Source: Blastomussa wellsi (lineage: Eukaryota; Cnidaria; Anthozoa; Scleractinia; Plerogyridae). Taken from it: a DNA stretch of 64,000 bases. The stretch spans positions 11,903,121 through 11,967,120 of the forward strand of contig OX393564.1 in the NCBI GenBank assembly GCA_947652115.1, given 5' to 3'. Positions 37,953 through 51,001 of this stretch are shown in pieces. Numbering within the stretch: the first letter of the stretch is position 1; each line of letters begins with the position of its first letter. The position numbers were made by a program, and so were the translations under genes. Below the pieces are notes generated by a model. It ran no database searches. It worked only from the letters and a program-made list of their open reading frames with translations, and had not been told where the DNA came from.

Positions 37953-38651
37953 GTCATAGCTCTTAAGATATAGAGAATCATAACGTTCTTAAGCGTGCCG
38001 AAAAGGTACGAGACTAGAATTAATTCGACGGAACTAACACCTTTAAAATAACACAGAAAATATAGGGAATCATAGAGTTTCAGAGCGTGCCGAAAAGGGT
38101 ACGAGAGTAGAATTAATACAGAAGTAACCCCTTTAAAGTAACACTGCAAATATAGGGAATCGTAGAGTTTTAGTACGTGCCGAAAAGGGTACGAGACTAA
38201 ATTTAGTACGACAGAACTAACCCCTTTAAAACAGCACTGAAAATATCGGGAATCATAGAGTTTTAGTACGTGCCGAAAAGGGTACGAGACTAAATTTAGT
38301 ACGACAGAACTAACCCCTTTAAAACAGCACTGAAAATATCGGGAATCATAAGAGTTTTAGAGCGTGCCGAAAAGGGTATACGAGACGAGAATAATGCGAC
38401 AGAACTAACCCTTTTAAAATACCACTGAAAAGAAGGGGCATCGTAGAGCTTTATGGCGTGCCGAAAAGGGAACGCGACTAGAATAATACGACAGAATTAA
38501 CCGTTTTAATATAACGCTGAAAAGAAAGGGACTTGTATAGTTTTAGAGTGTGTCAAAAAGGATACGAGACTAGAATTAACAGGACAGAACTAATCCCTTT
38601 AAAATAACACTGAAAATATAGGGAATCGTAGAGTTTTAGAGCGTGCAAAAA
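37953..38651 (+). repeat. Satellite array, left block, about 93-bp monomers
   Basis: Diverged copies of the monomer CGTGCCGAAAAGGGTACGAG ... AACCCCTTTAAAAT ... GGGAATCATAGAGTTTTAG repeat head to tail. Divergence is greater here than in the main array, as expected at an array edge. Confidence 0.95.
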
Positions 38652-38808
38652 GGGGCTCATCCTCGGTGAAAGAACCTTTTGAACTTACCAGTGACGTAAA
38701 ACAGAGAACCAACAAGACAACAAAGAACCTCGAAACAATGCAAAACACAGAAACATTTGCTCAAAAACAAAGAAAAAAGTCATAGGTTCTTACACCTAGG
38801 TAAACCCC
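38652..38808. mobile_element. 157-bp MITE inserted in the satellite
   Basis: The ends GGGGCTCATCCTCGGTGAAAG and the complement of GGGGTTTACCTAGGTGTAAG mirror each other for about 25 bp with mismatches. Satellite sequence resumes in register on both sides, with GAAAAGG-like sequence flanking. No coding content. Confidence 0.7.
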
Positions 38809-38932
38809 GAAAAGGGTACGAGACTACAATTAATACGACAGAACTAGCACCTTTAAAATAACACTTAAAATATGGGGAATCCTAGTTTTAGAGCGTGCCG
38901 AAAAGGGAACGAGACTGCAATTAATACGACAG
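38809..38932 (+). repeat. Satellite array, short block
   Basis: Little more than one monomer continues after the MITE and ends abruptly at ACGACAGAA, where the RT fragment copy begins. Confidence 0.9.
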
Positions 38933-39208
38933 AATTGTCGTCTCCTTGTCAAGATTACACACTTCATTTGAAGCCGCGGTAGTGTTTTTCAGTTCCAGTT
39001 CTGACGGGTAAATTTTCGTGGATACAATTTCCAAAATTCGCATTGTTGAGGCTGAATAAATCGTCGACATAGCGAAAGGTATTGCTGAATGTGGCGGCCT
39101 TTGACTAGCCTGCGTGCAGCCGTCTCCTATTTCCTAAAGCGGAGAGAGGAGACAGCTCCACGTAGGCTACATTTGACATGTCTTGTTTCATAGTTTTTAG
39201 CATGAACA
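38933..39208 (-). pseudogene. Second copy of the RT fragment, with a MITE insertion
   Basis: This matches 7498-7706 closely (for example the stretch TTTGAAGCC...GTAGTGTTTTT, and GCATTGTTGA then GCTGAATAAATCGT) but has internal deletions and a 64-bp insertion. It encodes the same RYIDD-type RT segment in the minus direction but is too broken to translate. It ends, like the 7-kb copy, at CATAGTTTTTAGCA. Confidence 0.8.
39106..39169. mobile_element. 64-bp hAT-like MITE with 8-bp target duplication
   Basis: TAGCCTGCGTGCAG at the left is mirrored by a CTCCACGTAGGCTA right end, and GTCTCC/GGAGAC pair inside. The flanks are CCTTTGAC and CATTTGAC, 8 bp with one mismatch. The uninterrupted relative at 7-kb has one TTTGAC, giving the empty site. 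8-bp duplications point to hAT transposition. Confidence 0.85.
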
Positions 39209-39262
39209 CTCTTAAATAAGGCGTGTTTCCCTAACACCTTTTAATCGTTTTTCGATTTTTAG

Positions 39263-39313
39263 AGTCGGGAATGGATGATGGTGAAGAGGATAACATTACA
39301 AAGAAAGGTCGAG
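39263..39313 (+). CDS. Mini-exon, 51 nt, acidic, phase 1-1 (candidate)
   Basis: Acceptor TTTTTCGATTTTTAG, donor CGAG|GTGAAA. In phase 1 it reads SGMDDGEEDNITKKGR. It has the same length and phase as 15891-15941 and a donor context like that at 3522 and 34391. It precedes the basic mini-exon by 87 nt. Confidence 0.5.
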
Positions 39314-39400
39314 GTGAAATCTTGTTGTATATTATGATATATATTTTCTACCCTGATTTTGCTTCCGCTGTTTATTCAAAATTTGTTATTATTATTCCAG

Positions 39401-39463
39401 GCCCACTGTACCAAAAAAAGGGAGGAACTGAAAGGAACAGAACAGCAGGTTCACCTCCGAAAA
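39401..39463 (+). CDS. Mini-exon KKGGTERNRTAGSPP, fifth copy of the family
   Basis: Acceptor TATTATTATTCCAG, donor AAAA|GTACGT, 63 nt, phase 1-1. It is more diverged than the triplicated copies (ERNRTAG in place of KRKRTAG). With 39263-39313 it forms an acidic-basic exon pair. Confidence 0.5.
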
Positions 39464-40602
39464 GTACGTACATGTATTCTCGTTTTTAAAATAAAGCAGA
39501 CTTATAATTTATTTGATTAAGTGAAAAGATAATATGACTGTTTCCATGCAACGATTTTGTTCCACCAGAAGGCCAAATAATGTCGCTGAATTCTCAATAA
39601 TTTATTGACAGCTTCCATATTTTAAAATTGACACCTTTGATGATAGAGTCTGCTACAAGAGAAGAATTAATTATTCCCATTCATACTTCTTGGTTCAATC
39701 TTGCATGCAAAATGAAATGAGTGTTCCGTTTAAAGTAAAAGTTTGTTTTCATCTATCAAATGGATCAGACAACACCAAAGAAACCCCCTTGTGTCGAAAA
39801 AAGAGGGAAGAGAAGCATTCACATCAGACTAATGCAGATTATGTGGCTGTTGTTTACCAAAAAAACCAGGATGGATGACGATGGAAAACACACAGCATTT
39901 AAAGTACAGCTACTGTTACTGGGGTCACACAGACAAACTTAACCAATTACAAAGTTGAATGGGAAAAATAGATTCGAAAATGACGAGTACATAGTAGAAC
40001 AATGCAATTGTTAGCTCGTTCACTTGTGAAGCTTATCTACTGCTACCGACAGTGCTGACCAATTTTTACTTTGACGAACTTATAGTTATGTCTACACACA
40101 GGACTTACTTGTGGAGACGGTTGGAATGGTCCTTGTGCATGAATGGCACCCAAATTAAAATTCTTTTGTACGCATTTAAATTAGCCTCACTAACCTCGCT
40201 TAAAAGTAAAAATTATTTTGAATTACCAACTGAAATACGAGGTTAGTAAGGCTAATTTAAATAGATGAAAAAGAATTGAAATTTGCAGCCATTTATGCAT
40301 AGGGTCTATTATGGCGCTATTGTTGGGATTACCTAAAATATCAAATAAAATTTCAATAATATTAATCACATTAAACTAAATACTGAAATTACAAGTTTCT
40401 CTTTTATGCAGTGCTTCATAAACAAAATAACCTAATTTCTAACAAATGAAAGAATCGACGTTATTAAATAGGAATATAATTTTATAAGTATCGCTCAAAA
40501 CATAAAGTGACGGATATTTAAGTACAATGTAACTCTTTATTTATTGCCTGATAGTTTTATAGCAATCACCATTGCATGTATAGCTCTATTCATGATAAAA
40601 AT
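39464..40602. other. Non-satellite island: no gene, one MITE, one duplicated segment
   Basis: 40151-40285 holds inverted arms and 40328-40496 repeats 34152-34320. A frame at 39690-39942 contains a Lys-rich stretch reminiscent of the basic mini-exon but lacks clear splice sites. Confidence 0.5.
40151..40285. repeat. Hairpin MITE, about 48-bp arms
   Basis: ATTTAAATTAGCCTCACTAACCTCG at about 40174-40198 is mirrored at 40238-40262 with one mismatch, and similarity extends outward through an AATTCTTTT block. No coding content. Confidence 0.85.
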
Positions 40603-43281
40603 AAAAATATAGTTAATCGTAGAGTTAAAGAGCGTGCCAATAAGGGTACTAGACTAGAATAATACGACAGAACTAACCCCTTTAAAATGAGACTTAAAAT
40701 ATGGGGAATCATAGAGTTTTAGAGCGTGCCGATAAGGGTAAAATGACACTATTATAGAGTTGCAGAGCGTGTCGAAACGGGTGCGAGACTAGAATTAATA
40801 GGACACAACTAACCCCTTTAAAATAACACTTAAACTATGGGGAATCATAGAGTTTTTGAGGGTGACGAAAGGGGTTCGAGACTAGAATTAATAGGACAGA
40901 ACTAACCCCTTTAAAATGACACTGAAAATATAGGGAATCATAGAGTTTTAGTGCGTTCCCATAAGGGTACGAGACTAGAATAATACGACAGAACTAACCC
41001 CTTTAAAATGACACTTAAAATATAGGGAATCATAGAGTTTTAGAGTGTGCCGATAAAGGTACGAGACCAGAATTAATAGGACATAACTAACCTTTTTAAA
41101 ATGACACTGAAAATATAGGGAATCATAGAGTTTTAGTGCGTTCCGATAAGGGTACGAGACTAGAATAATAGGAGAGAACTAACCCCTTTAAAGTGACACT
41201 GAAAATATACGGAATCATAGAGTTTTAGAGTGTGCCGATAAGGCTACGAGACTAGAATTAATAGGACAGAACTAACCTTTTTAAAATGACACTGAAAATG
41301 TAGGGAATCATAGTGTTCTAGAGCGTGCCGAAAAGGGTACGAGACTAGAATTAATAGGACAGAACTAACCCCTTTAAAATGACACTGAAAATATAGGGAA
41401 TCGTAGAGTTTTAGAGCGTGCCGATAAGGGTACTAGACTAGAAGAATATGACAGAACTAACCCCTTTAAAATAACACTTAAAATATAGGGAATCAAAGAG
41501 TTTAGTGCGTTCCGATAAGGGTACGAGAGTAGAATAATACGAGAGAGCTAACCCCTTTAAAATGACACTTAAAATATAGGGAATCATAGAGTTTGGAGCG
41601 TTCCGATAAGGGTATACGAGACGAGAATAATACGACAAAACTAACCCTTTTAAAATAACACTCAAAATATAGGAAAACATACAGTTTTATAGCGTGCCGA
41701 TAAGGGTACGGGACTAGAATAATACGACAGAACTAACCCCTTTAAAATGACACTAAAAATATGGGGAATCATGGAGTTTTAGAGTGTGCCGATAAGGGTA
41801 CGAGACTAGAATTAATAGGACAGAACTAACCTTTTGAAAATGACACTGAAAATACAGGGACTCATAGAGTTAGAGGGTGCCGAAAAGGGTACTAGACTAG
41901 AAGAATATGACAGAACTAACCCCTTTAAAATAACACTTAAAATATAGGGAATCATAGAGTTTTAGTGGGTGCCGATAAGGGTACGAGACTAGAATTAATT
42001 CGACGGAACTAACACCTTTAAAATAACACTGAAAATATAGGGAATCCTAGAGTTTTAGAGCGTGCCGATCAGGGTAAAATGACACTGAAAATATAGGGAA
42101 TTATAGAGTTTTAGACCGTACCGAAAAGGATACGAGTCTAGAATTAATAGGACAGAACTAACCCCTTTTAAATAACACTTAAACTATGGGAAATCATAGA
42201 GTTTTAGTGCGTTCCGATAAGGGTACGAGACTAGAATAATAGGAGAGAACTAACCCCTTTAAACTGACACTGAAAATATAGGGAATTATAGAGTTTTAGA
42301 CCGTACCGAAAAGGGTACGAGACTAGAATTAATAGGACAGAACTAACCCGTTTTAAATAACACTTAAACTATGGGGAATCATAGAGTTTTAGACCGTACC
42401 AAAAAGGGTACGAGACTAGAATTAATAGGACAGAACTAACGCCTTTAAAGTGACACTGAAAATATAGGGAATCATAGAGTTTTAGAATGTGCCGATAAGG
42501 GTACGAGACTAGAATTAATAGGACAGAACTTACCTTTTTAAAATGATACTGAAAATATAGGGAATCATAGTGTTCTAGAGCGTGCCGAAAAGGGTACGAG
42601 ACTAGAATTAATAGGACAGAACTAACCCCTTTAAAATGACACTGAAAATATAGGGAATCATAGAGTTTTAGAGCGTGCCTAAAAGGGTACGAGACTAGAA
42701 TTAATCGGACAGAACTAACCCCTTTAAAATGACACTGAAAATATAGGGAATCGTAGAGTTTTAGAGCGTGCCGATAAGGGTACTAGACTAGAAGAATATG
42801 ACAGAACTAACCCCTTTAAAATAACACTTAAAATATGGGGAATCATGGAGTTTTACAGTGTGCCGATAAGGGTAAAATGAGACTGAAAATATAGGGAATT
42901 ATAGAGTTTAAGAGTGTGCCGATAAGGGTACCAGACTAGAATTAATAGGACAGAACTAACCTTTTTAAAATGACACTGAAAATGTAGGGAATCATAGAGT
43001 TTTAGAGCGTGCCGATAAGGGTACGAGACTAGAATTAATAGGACATAACTAACCCCTTTAAAATGACACTGAAAATATAGGGAATCGTAGAGTTTTAGAG
43101 CGTGCCCAAAAGGTTACGAGACTAGAATTAATAGGACAGAAATAACCCCTTTAAAATAACATTTAAACTATGGGGAATCATAGAGTTTTAGTGCGTTTCG
43201 ATAAGGGTACGAGACTAGAATAATTGGAGAGAACTAACCCCTTTAAAGTGACACTGAAAATATAGGGAATCATAGAGTTTT
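40603..43281 (+). repeat. Satellite array, main block up to the gap
   Basis: Head-to-tail monomers of about 88-94 bp. Recurrent variants include CGATAAGGGTAC versus CGAAAAGGGTAC, TAATAGGACAGAAC versus TAATACGACAGAAC, and a short form lacking about 38 bp (GATAAGGGTAAAATGACAC). Minus-strand frames such as 41438-41680 are repeat artefacts. Confidence 0.97.
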
Positions 43282-43481
43282 NNNNNNNNNNNNNNNNNNN
43301 NNNNNNNNNNNNNNNNNNNNNNNNNNNNNNNNNNNNNNNNNNNNNNNNNNNNNNNNNNNNNNNNNNNNNNNNNNNNNNNNNNNNNNNNNNNNNNNNNNNN
43401 NNNNNNNNNNNNNNNNNNNNNNNNNNNNNNNNNNNNNNNNNNNNNNNNNNNNNNNNNNNNNNNNNNNNNNNNNNNNNNNNN
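43282..43481. other. Assembly gap, 200 N
   Basis: Exactly 200 N, a typical fixed scaffold gap size, so the true distance is unknown. It lies inside the satellite and beside an orientation change. Confidence 0.98.
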
Positions 43482-43733
43482 ATCGGCACGCTATAAAACT
43501 GTATGTTTTCCTATATTTTGAGTGTTATTTTAAAAGGGTTAGTTTTGTCGTATTATTCTCGTCTCGTATACCCTTATCGGAACGCATAAAACTCTATGAT
43601 TCCCTATATTTTAAGTGTCATTTTAAAGGGGTTAGCTCTCTCGTATTATTCTACTCTCGTACCCTTATCGGAACGCACTAAACTCTTTGATTCCCTATAT
43701 TTTAAGTGTTATTTTAAAGGGGTTAGTTCTGTC
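43482..43733 (-). repeat. Inverted satellite segment right of the gap
   Basis: Monomers run in reverse complement for about 252 bp. The reverse complement matches 41449-41700 closely, including the GGTATACGAGACGAG variant. Direct orientation resumes at 43734 in mid-monomer. Confidence 0.95.
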
Positions 43734-46700
43734 ATAGAGTTTTAGAGTGTGCCGATAAGGGTACGAGACTAGAATTAATAGGACAGAACTAACCCCTTTA
43801 AAATGACACTGAAAATATAGGGAATCATAGAGTTTAGTGCGTTCCGATAAGGGTACGAGAGTAGAATAATACGAGAGAACTAGCCCCTTTAAAATGACAC
43901 TTAAAATATAGGGAATCATAGAGTTTAGTGCGTTCCGATAAGGGTACGAGAGTAGAATAATACGAGAGAACTAGCCCCTTTAAAATGACACTTAAAATAT
44001 AGGGAATCATAGAGTTTGGAGCGTTCCGATAAGGGTATACGAGACGAGAATAATACGACAAAACTAACGCTTTTAAAATAACACTCAAAATATAGGAAAA
44101 CATACAGTTTTATAGCCTGCCGATAAGGGTACGGGACTAGAATTAATAGGACAGAACTAACCTTTTGAAAATGACACTGAAAATACAGGGACTCATAGAG
44201 TTAGAGCGTGCCGAAAAGGGTACGACACTAGAATAATACGATAGAACTAATCCCTTTAAAATGACACTGAAAATATAGGGAAACGTAGAGCTTTAGAGCA
44301 TGCCGAGAAGGGTACGAGACTGGAATAATACGACAGAACTAACCCCTTTAAAATGACACTTAAAATATAGGGAATCATAGAGTTTTAGAGCGTGCCGATA
44401 AAGGTAAAATGACACTGAAAATATAGGCAACTATAGAGTTTTAGAGTGTGCCGATAAGGGTACCAGACTAGAATTAATAGGACAGAACTAACCTTTTTAA
44501 AATGACACTGAAAATATAGGGAATCATAGTGTTCTAGAGCGTACCGAAAAGGGTACGAGACTAGAATTAATAGGACAGAACTAACCCCTTTAAAATAACA
44601 CTGAAAATATAGGGAATCATAGAGTTTTAGAGCGTGCCGAAAAGGGTACGAGACTAGAATTAATGGGAAAGAACTAACCCCTTTAAAATGACACCGAAAA
44701 TATAGGGAATCATAGAGTTTTATGCGTTCCGATAAGGGTACGAGACTAGAATAATTCGACAGAACTACCCCCTTTAAAATGACACTGAAAATATAGAAAA
44801 TCGTAGAGTTTTAGAGCGTGCCGATAAGGGTACTAGACTAGAAGAATACGAGAAAACTAACCCCTTTAAAATGACACTGAAAATATGGGGAATCATAGAG
44901 TTTTAGTGCGTTCCGATAAGGGTAGGAGACCAAAATAATACGACAGAACTATCCACTTTAAAATGACACTTAAAAGATAGGGAATTATAGAGTTTTAGAG
45001 CGTACCGAAAAGGTACGAGACTAGAATTAATGGGACAGAACTAACCCCTTCAAAATAACACTTAAACTATGGGGAATCATAGAGTTTTTGAGGATTCCGA
45101 AAAGGGTACGAGATAAGAATTAATAGGACAGAACTAACCCCTTTAAAATGACACTGAAAATATAGGGAATCGTAGAGTTTTAGAGCGTGCCGAGAAAAGT
45201 ACGAGACCAGAATTAATAGGACATAACTAACCTTTTTAAAATGACACTGAAAATATAAGGAATCATAGAGTTTTAGTGCGTTCCGATAAGGGTACGAGAC
45301 TAGAATAATAGGAGAGAACTAACCCCTTTAAAATGACACCGAAAATATAGGGAATCATAGAGTTTTATGCTTTCGATAAGGGTGCGAGACTAGAATAATT
45401 CGACAGAACTAACCCCTTTAAAATGACACTGAAAATATAGGGAATCGTAGAGTTTTAGAGCGTGCCGATAAGGGTACTAGACTAGAAGAATACGAGAGAA
45501 CTAACCCCTTTAAAATGACACTAAAAAAAAGGGGAATCAAAGAGTTTTAGTGCGTTCCGATAAGGGTAGGAGACCAAAATAATACGACAAAACTATCCCC
45601 TTTAAAATGACACTTAAAAGATAGGGAATTATAGAGTTTGAGAGCGTACCGAAAAGGGTACGAGACTAGAATTAATGGGACAGAACTGACCCCTTTAAAA
45701 TAACACTTAAACTATGGGGAATCATAGAGGTTTTGAGGATTCCGAAAAGGGTACGAGACAAGAATTAATAGGACAGAACTAACCCCTTTAAAATGACACT
45801 GAAAATATAGGGAATCGTAGAGTTTTAGAGCGTGCCGAGAAGGGTACGAGACTGGAATAATACTACAGAACTAACCCCTTTAAAATGACACTTAAAATAT
45901 AGGGAATCATAGAGTTTTAGAGTGTGCCGATAAGGGTACAAGACTAGAATTAATAGGACAGAACTTACCTTTTTAAAATGACACTGAAAATATAGGGAAT
46001 CATAGTGTTCTAGAGCGTGCCGAAAAGGGTACGAGACTAGAATTAATAGGACAGAACTAACCCCTTTAAAATGACACTGAAAATATAGGGAATCATAGAG
46101 TTTTAGAGCGTTCCGATAAGGGTAAAATGACACTGAAAATATAGGGAATTATAGAGTTTTAGAGTGTGCCGATAAGGGTACGAGACTAGAATTAATAGGA
46201 CAGAACTAACCTTTTTAAAATGACACTGAAAATATAGGGAATCATACAGTTTTAGAGCGTGCCGATAAGGGTACGAGACTAGAATTAATAGGACATAACT
46301 AACCCCTTTAAAATGACACTGAAAATATAGGGAATCATAGAGTTTTAGAGCGTGCCGAAAAGGGTACGAGACTAGAATTAATAGGACAGAAATAACCCCT
46401 TTAAAATAACACTTAAACTATGGGGAATCATAGAGTTTTAGTGCGTTCCGATAAGGCTACGAGACTAGAAAAATAGGAGAGAACTAACCCCTTTAAAGTG
46501 ACACTGAAAATATAGGGAATCATAGAGTTTTAGAGTGTGCCGATAAGGGTACGAGACTAGAATTAATAGGACAGAACTAACCTTTTTAAAATGACACTGA
46601 AAATATAGGGAATAATAGTGTTCGAGAGCGTGCCGAAAAGGGCACGAGACCAAAATAATACGACAGAACTAACCCCTTTAAAATGACACTTAAAATATAG

Positions 46701-47689
46701 GGAATCATTAGAGTTTTAGAGTGTGCCGATAAGGGTACGAGACTAGAATTAATAGGACTGAACTAACCCCTTTAAAATGACACTGAAAATATAGGGAATC
46801 ATAGTGTTCTAGAGCGTGCCGAAAAGGGTACGAGACTAGAATTAATAGGACAGAACTAACCCCTTTAAAATAACACTGAAAATATATGGAATCATAGAGT
46901 TTTAGAGCGTGCCGAAAAGGGTACGAGACTAGAATTAATGGGACAGAACTAATCCCTTTAAAATGACACCGAAAATATAGGGAATCATAGAGTTTTATGC
47001 GTTCCGATAAGGGTACGAGACTAGAATAATTCGACAGAACTAACCCCTTTAAAATGACACTGAAAATATAGGGAATCATAGAGTTTTAGAGCGTGCACAT
47101 AAGGGTACTAGACTAGAAGAATACGAGAGAACTAACCCCTTTAAAATGACACTGAAAATATGGGGAATCATAGAGTTTTAGTGTGTTCCGATAAGGGTAC
47201 GAGACTAGAATAATACGACAGAACTAACCCGTTTAAAATAACACTTAAAATATAGGAAAAACAAACAGTTTTAGAGCGTGCCTATAAGGGTACGGGACTA
47301 CAATAATACGACAGAACTAACCCCTTTAAAATGACACTTAAAATATAGGGAATCATAGAGTTTTAGTGGGTGCCGATAAGGGTACGAGACTAGAATTAAT
47401 TCGACGGAACTAACACCTTTAAAATAACACTGAAAATATAGGGAATCCTAGAGTTTTAGAGCGTGCCGATCAGGGTAAAATGACACTGAAAATATAGGGA
47501 ATTATAAAGTTTTAGACCGTACCGAAAAGGGTACGAGACTAGAATTAATAGGACAGAACTAACCCCTTTAAAATAACACTTAAACTATGGGGAATCATAG
47601 AGTTTTAGACCGTACCGAAAAGGGTACGAGACTAGAATAAATAGGACAGAACTAACCCCTTTAAAGTGACACTGAAAATATAGGAAATC

Positions 47690-50600
47690 ATAGAGTTTTA
47701 GAGTGTGCCGATAAGGGTACGAGACTAGAATTAATAGGACAGAACTTACCTTTTTAAAATGACACTGAAAATATAGGGAATCATAGTGTTCTAGAGCGTG
47801 CCGAAAATGGTACGAGACTAGAATTAATAGGACAGAACTAACCCCTTTAAAATGACACTGAAAATATAGGGAATCATAGAGTTTTAGAGCGTGCCTAAAA
47901 GGGTACGAGACTAGAATTAATCGGACAGAACTAACCCCTTTAAAATGACACTGAAAATATAGGGAATCGTAGAGTTTTAGAGCGTGCCGATAAGGGTACT
48001 AGACTAGAAGAATATGACAGAACTAACCCCTTTAAAATAACACCTAAATTATAGGGAATCATAGAGTTTAGTGCGTTCCGATAAGGGTACGAGAGTAGAA
48101 TAATACGAGACAACTAGCCACTTTAAAATGACACTTAAAATATAGGGAATCATAGAGTTTGGAGCGTTCCGATAAGGGTATACGAGACGAGAATAATACG
48201 ACAAAACTAACGCTTTTAAAATAACACTCAAAATATAGGAAAACATACAGTTTTATAGCGTGCCGATAAGGGTACGGGACTAGAATAATACGACAGAACT
48301 AACCCCTTTAAAATGACACTAAAAATATGGGGAATCATGGAGTTTTACAGTGTGCCGATAAGGGTACGAGACTAGAATTAATAGGACAGAACTAACCTTT
48401 TGAAAATGACACTAAAAATACAGGGACTCATAGAGTTAGAGCGTGCCGAAAAGGGTACGACACTAGAATAATACGATAGAACTAATCCCTTTAAAATGAC
48501 ACTGAAAATATAGGGAAACGTAGAGCTTTAGAGCATGCCGAGAAGGGTACGAGACTTGAATAATACGACAGAACTAACCCCTTTAAAATAACACTTAAAA
48601 TATAGGGAATTATAGAGTTTTAGAGCGTGCCGATAAGGGTTCGAGTCTAGAATTAATAGGACAGAACTAACCCCTTTTAAATAACACTTAAACTATGGGG
48701 AATCATAGAGTTTTAGTGCGTTCCGATAAGGTTACGAAACTAGAATAATAGGAGAGAACTAACCCCTTTAAAGTGACACTGAAAATATACGGAATCATAG
48801 AGTTTTAGAGTGTGCCGATAAGGTTACGAGACTAGAATTAATAGGACAGAACTAACCTTTTTAAAATGACACTGAAAATGTAGGGAATCATAGTGTTCTA
48901 GAGCGTGCCGAAAAGGGTACGAGACTAGAATTAATAGGACAGAACTAACCCCTTTAAAATGACACTGAAAATATAGGGAATCATAGAGTTTTAGAGCGTG
49001 CCTAAAAGGGTACGAGACTAGAATTAATAGGACCGAACTACCCCCTTTAAAATGACACTGAAAATATAGGGAATCGTAGAGTTTTAGAGCGTGCCGATAA
49101 GGGTACTAGACTAGAAGAATATGACAGAACTAACCCCTTTAAAATAACAGTTAAAATATAGGGAATCAAAAAGTTTAGTGCGTTCCGATGAGGGTACGAG
49201 AGTAGAATAATACGAGAGAGCTAACCCCTTTAAAATGACACTTAAAATATAGGGAATCATAGAGTTTGGAGCGTTCCGATAAGGGTATACGAGACGAGAA
49301 TAATACGACAAAACTAACCCTTTTAAAATAACACTCAAAATATAGGAAAACATACAGTTTTATAGCGTGCCGATAAGGGTACGGGACTAGAATAATACGA
49401 CAGAACTAACCCCTTTAAAATGACAGTAAAAATATGGGGAATCATGGAGTTTTAGAGTGTGCCGATAAGGGTACGAGACTAGAATTAATAGGACAGAACT
49501 AACCTTTTGAAAATGACACTGAAAATACAGGGACTCATAGAGTTAGAGGGTGCCGAAAAGGGTACTAGACTAGAAGAATATGACAGAACTAACCCCTTTA
49601 AAATAACACTTAAAATATAGGGAATCATAGAGTTTTAGTGGGTGCCGATAAGGGTAGGAGACTAGAATTAATTCGACGGAACTAACACCTTTAAAATAAC
49701 ACTGAAAATATAGGGAATCCTAGAGTTTTAGAGCGTGCCGATCAGGGTAAAATGACACTAAAAATATAGGGAATTATAGAGTTTTAGACCGTACCGAAAA
49801 GGGTACGAGTCTAGAATTAATAGGACAGAACTAACCCCTTTTAAATAACACTTAAACTATGGGGAATCATAGAGTTTTAGTGCGTTCCGATAAGGGTACG
49901 AGACAAGAATAATAGGAGAGAACTAACCCCTTTAAACTGACACTGAAAATATACGGAATCATAGAGTTTTAGAGTGTGCCGATAAGGGTACGAGACTAGA
50001 ATTAATAGGACAGAACTAACCTTTTTAAAATGACACTGAAAATGTAGGGAATCATAGTGTTCTAGAGCGTGCCGAAAAGGGTACGAGACTAGAATTAATA
50101 GGACAGAACTAACCCCTTTAAAATGACACTGAAAATATAGGGAATCATAGAGTTTTTGAGCGTGTTTAAAAGGGTACGAGACTAGAATTAATAGGACCGA
50201 ACTAACCCCTTTAAAATGACACTGAAAATGTAGGGAATCGTAGAGTTTTAGAGCGTGCCGATAAGGGTACTAGACTAGAAGAATATGATAGAACTAACCC
50301 CTTTAAAATAACACTTAAAATATAGGGAATCAAAGAGTTTAGTGCGTTCCGATAAGGGTACGAGAGTAGAATAATACGAGAGAGCTAACCCCTTTAAAAT
50401 GACACTTAAAATATAGGGAATCATAGAGTTTGGAGCGTTCCGATAAGGGTATACGAGACGAGAATAATACGACAAAACTAACGCTTTTAAAATAACACTC
50501 AAAATATAGGAAAACATACAGTTTTATGACGTGCCGATAAGGGTACGGGACTAGAATAATACGACAGAACTAACCCCTTTAAAATGACACTAAAAATATG

Positions 50601-51001
50601 GGGAATCATGGAGTTTTAGAGTGTGCCGATAAGGGTACGAGACTAGAATTAATAGGACAGAACTAACCTTTTTAAAATGACACTGAAAATGTAGGGAATC
50701 ATAGTGTTCTAGAGCGTGCCGAAAAGGGTACGAGACTAGAATTAATAGGACAGAACTAACCCCTTTAAAATGACACTGAAAATATAGGGAATCATAGAGT
50801 TTTAGAGCGTGCCTAAAAGGGTACGAGACTAGAATTAATAGGACCGAACTAACCCCTTTAAAATGACACTGAAAATGTAGGGAATCGTAGAGTTTTAGAG
50901 CGTGCCGATAAGGGTACTAGACTAGAAGAATATGTCAGAACTAACCCCTTTAAAAGAACACTTAAAATATAGGGAATCAAAGAGTTTAGTGCGTTCCGAT
51001 A
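47690..51001 (+). repeat. Satellite segmental duplication, copy A
   Basis: This segment matches 60689-64000 at a constant 12,999-bp offset with only scattered substitutions, for example CCGAAAATGG at 47801 and 60800. The offset stays exact over 3.3 kb, so there are no net indels. Confidence 0.9.

Noticed and set aside
39690..39942. A further basic mini-exon near 39.76-39.83 kb
   Set aside because: TPKKPPC and Lys/Arg content are suggestive, but no convincing acceptor and donor flank it in a consistent phase.
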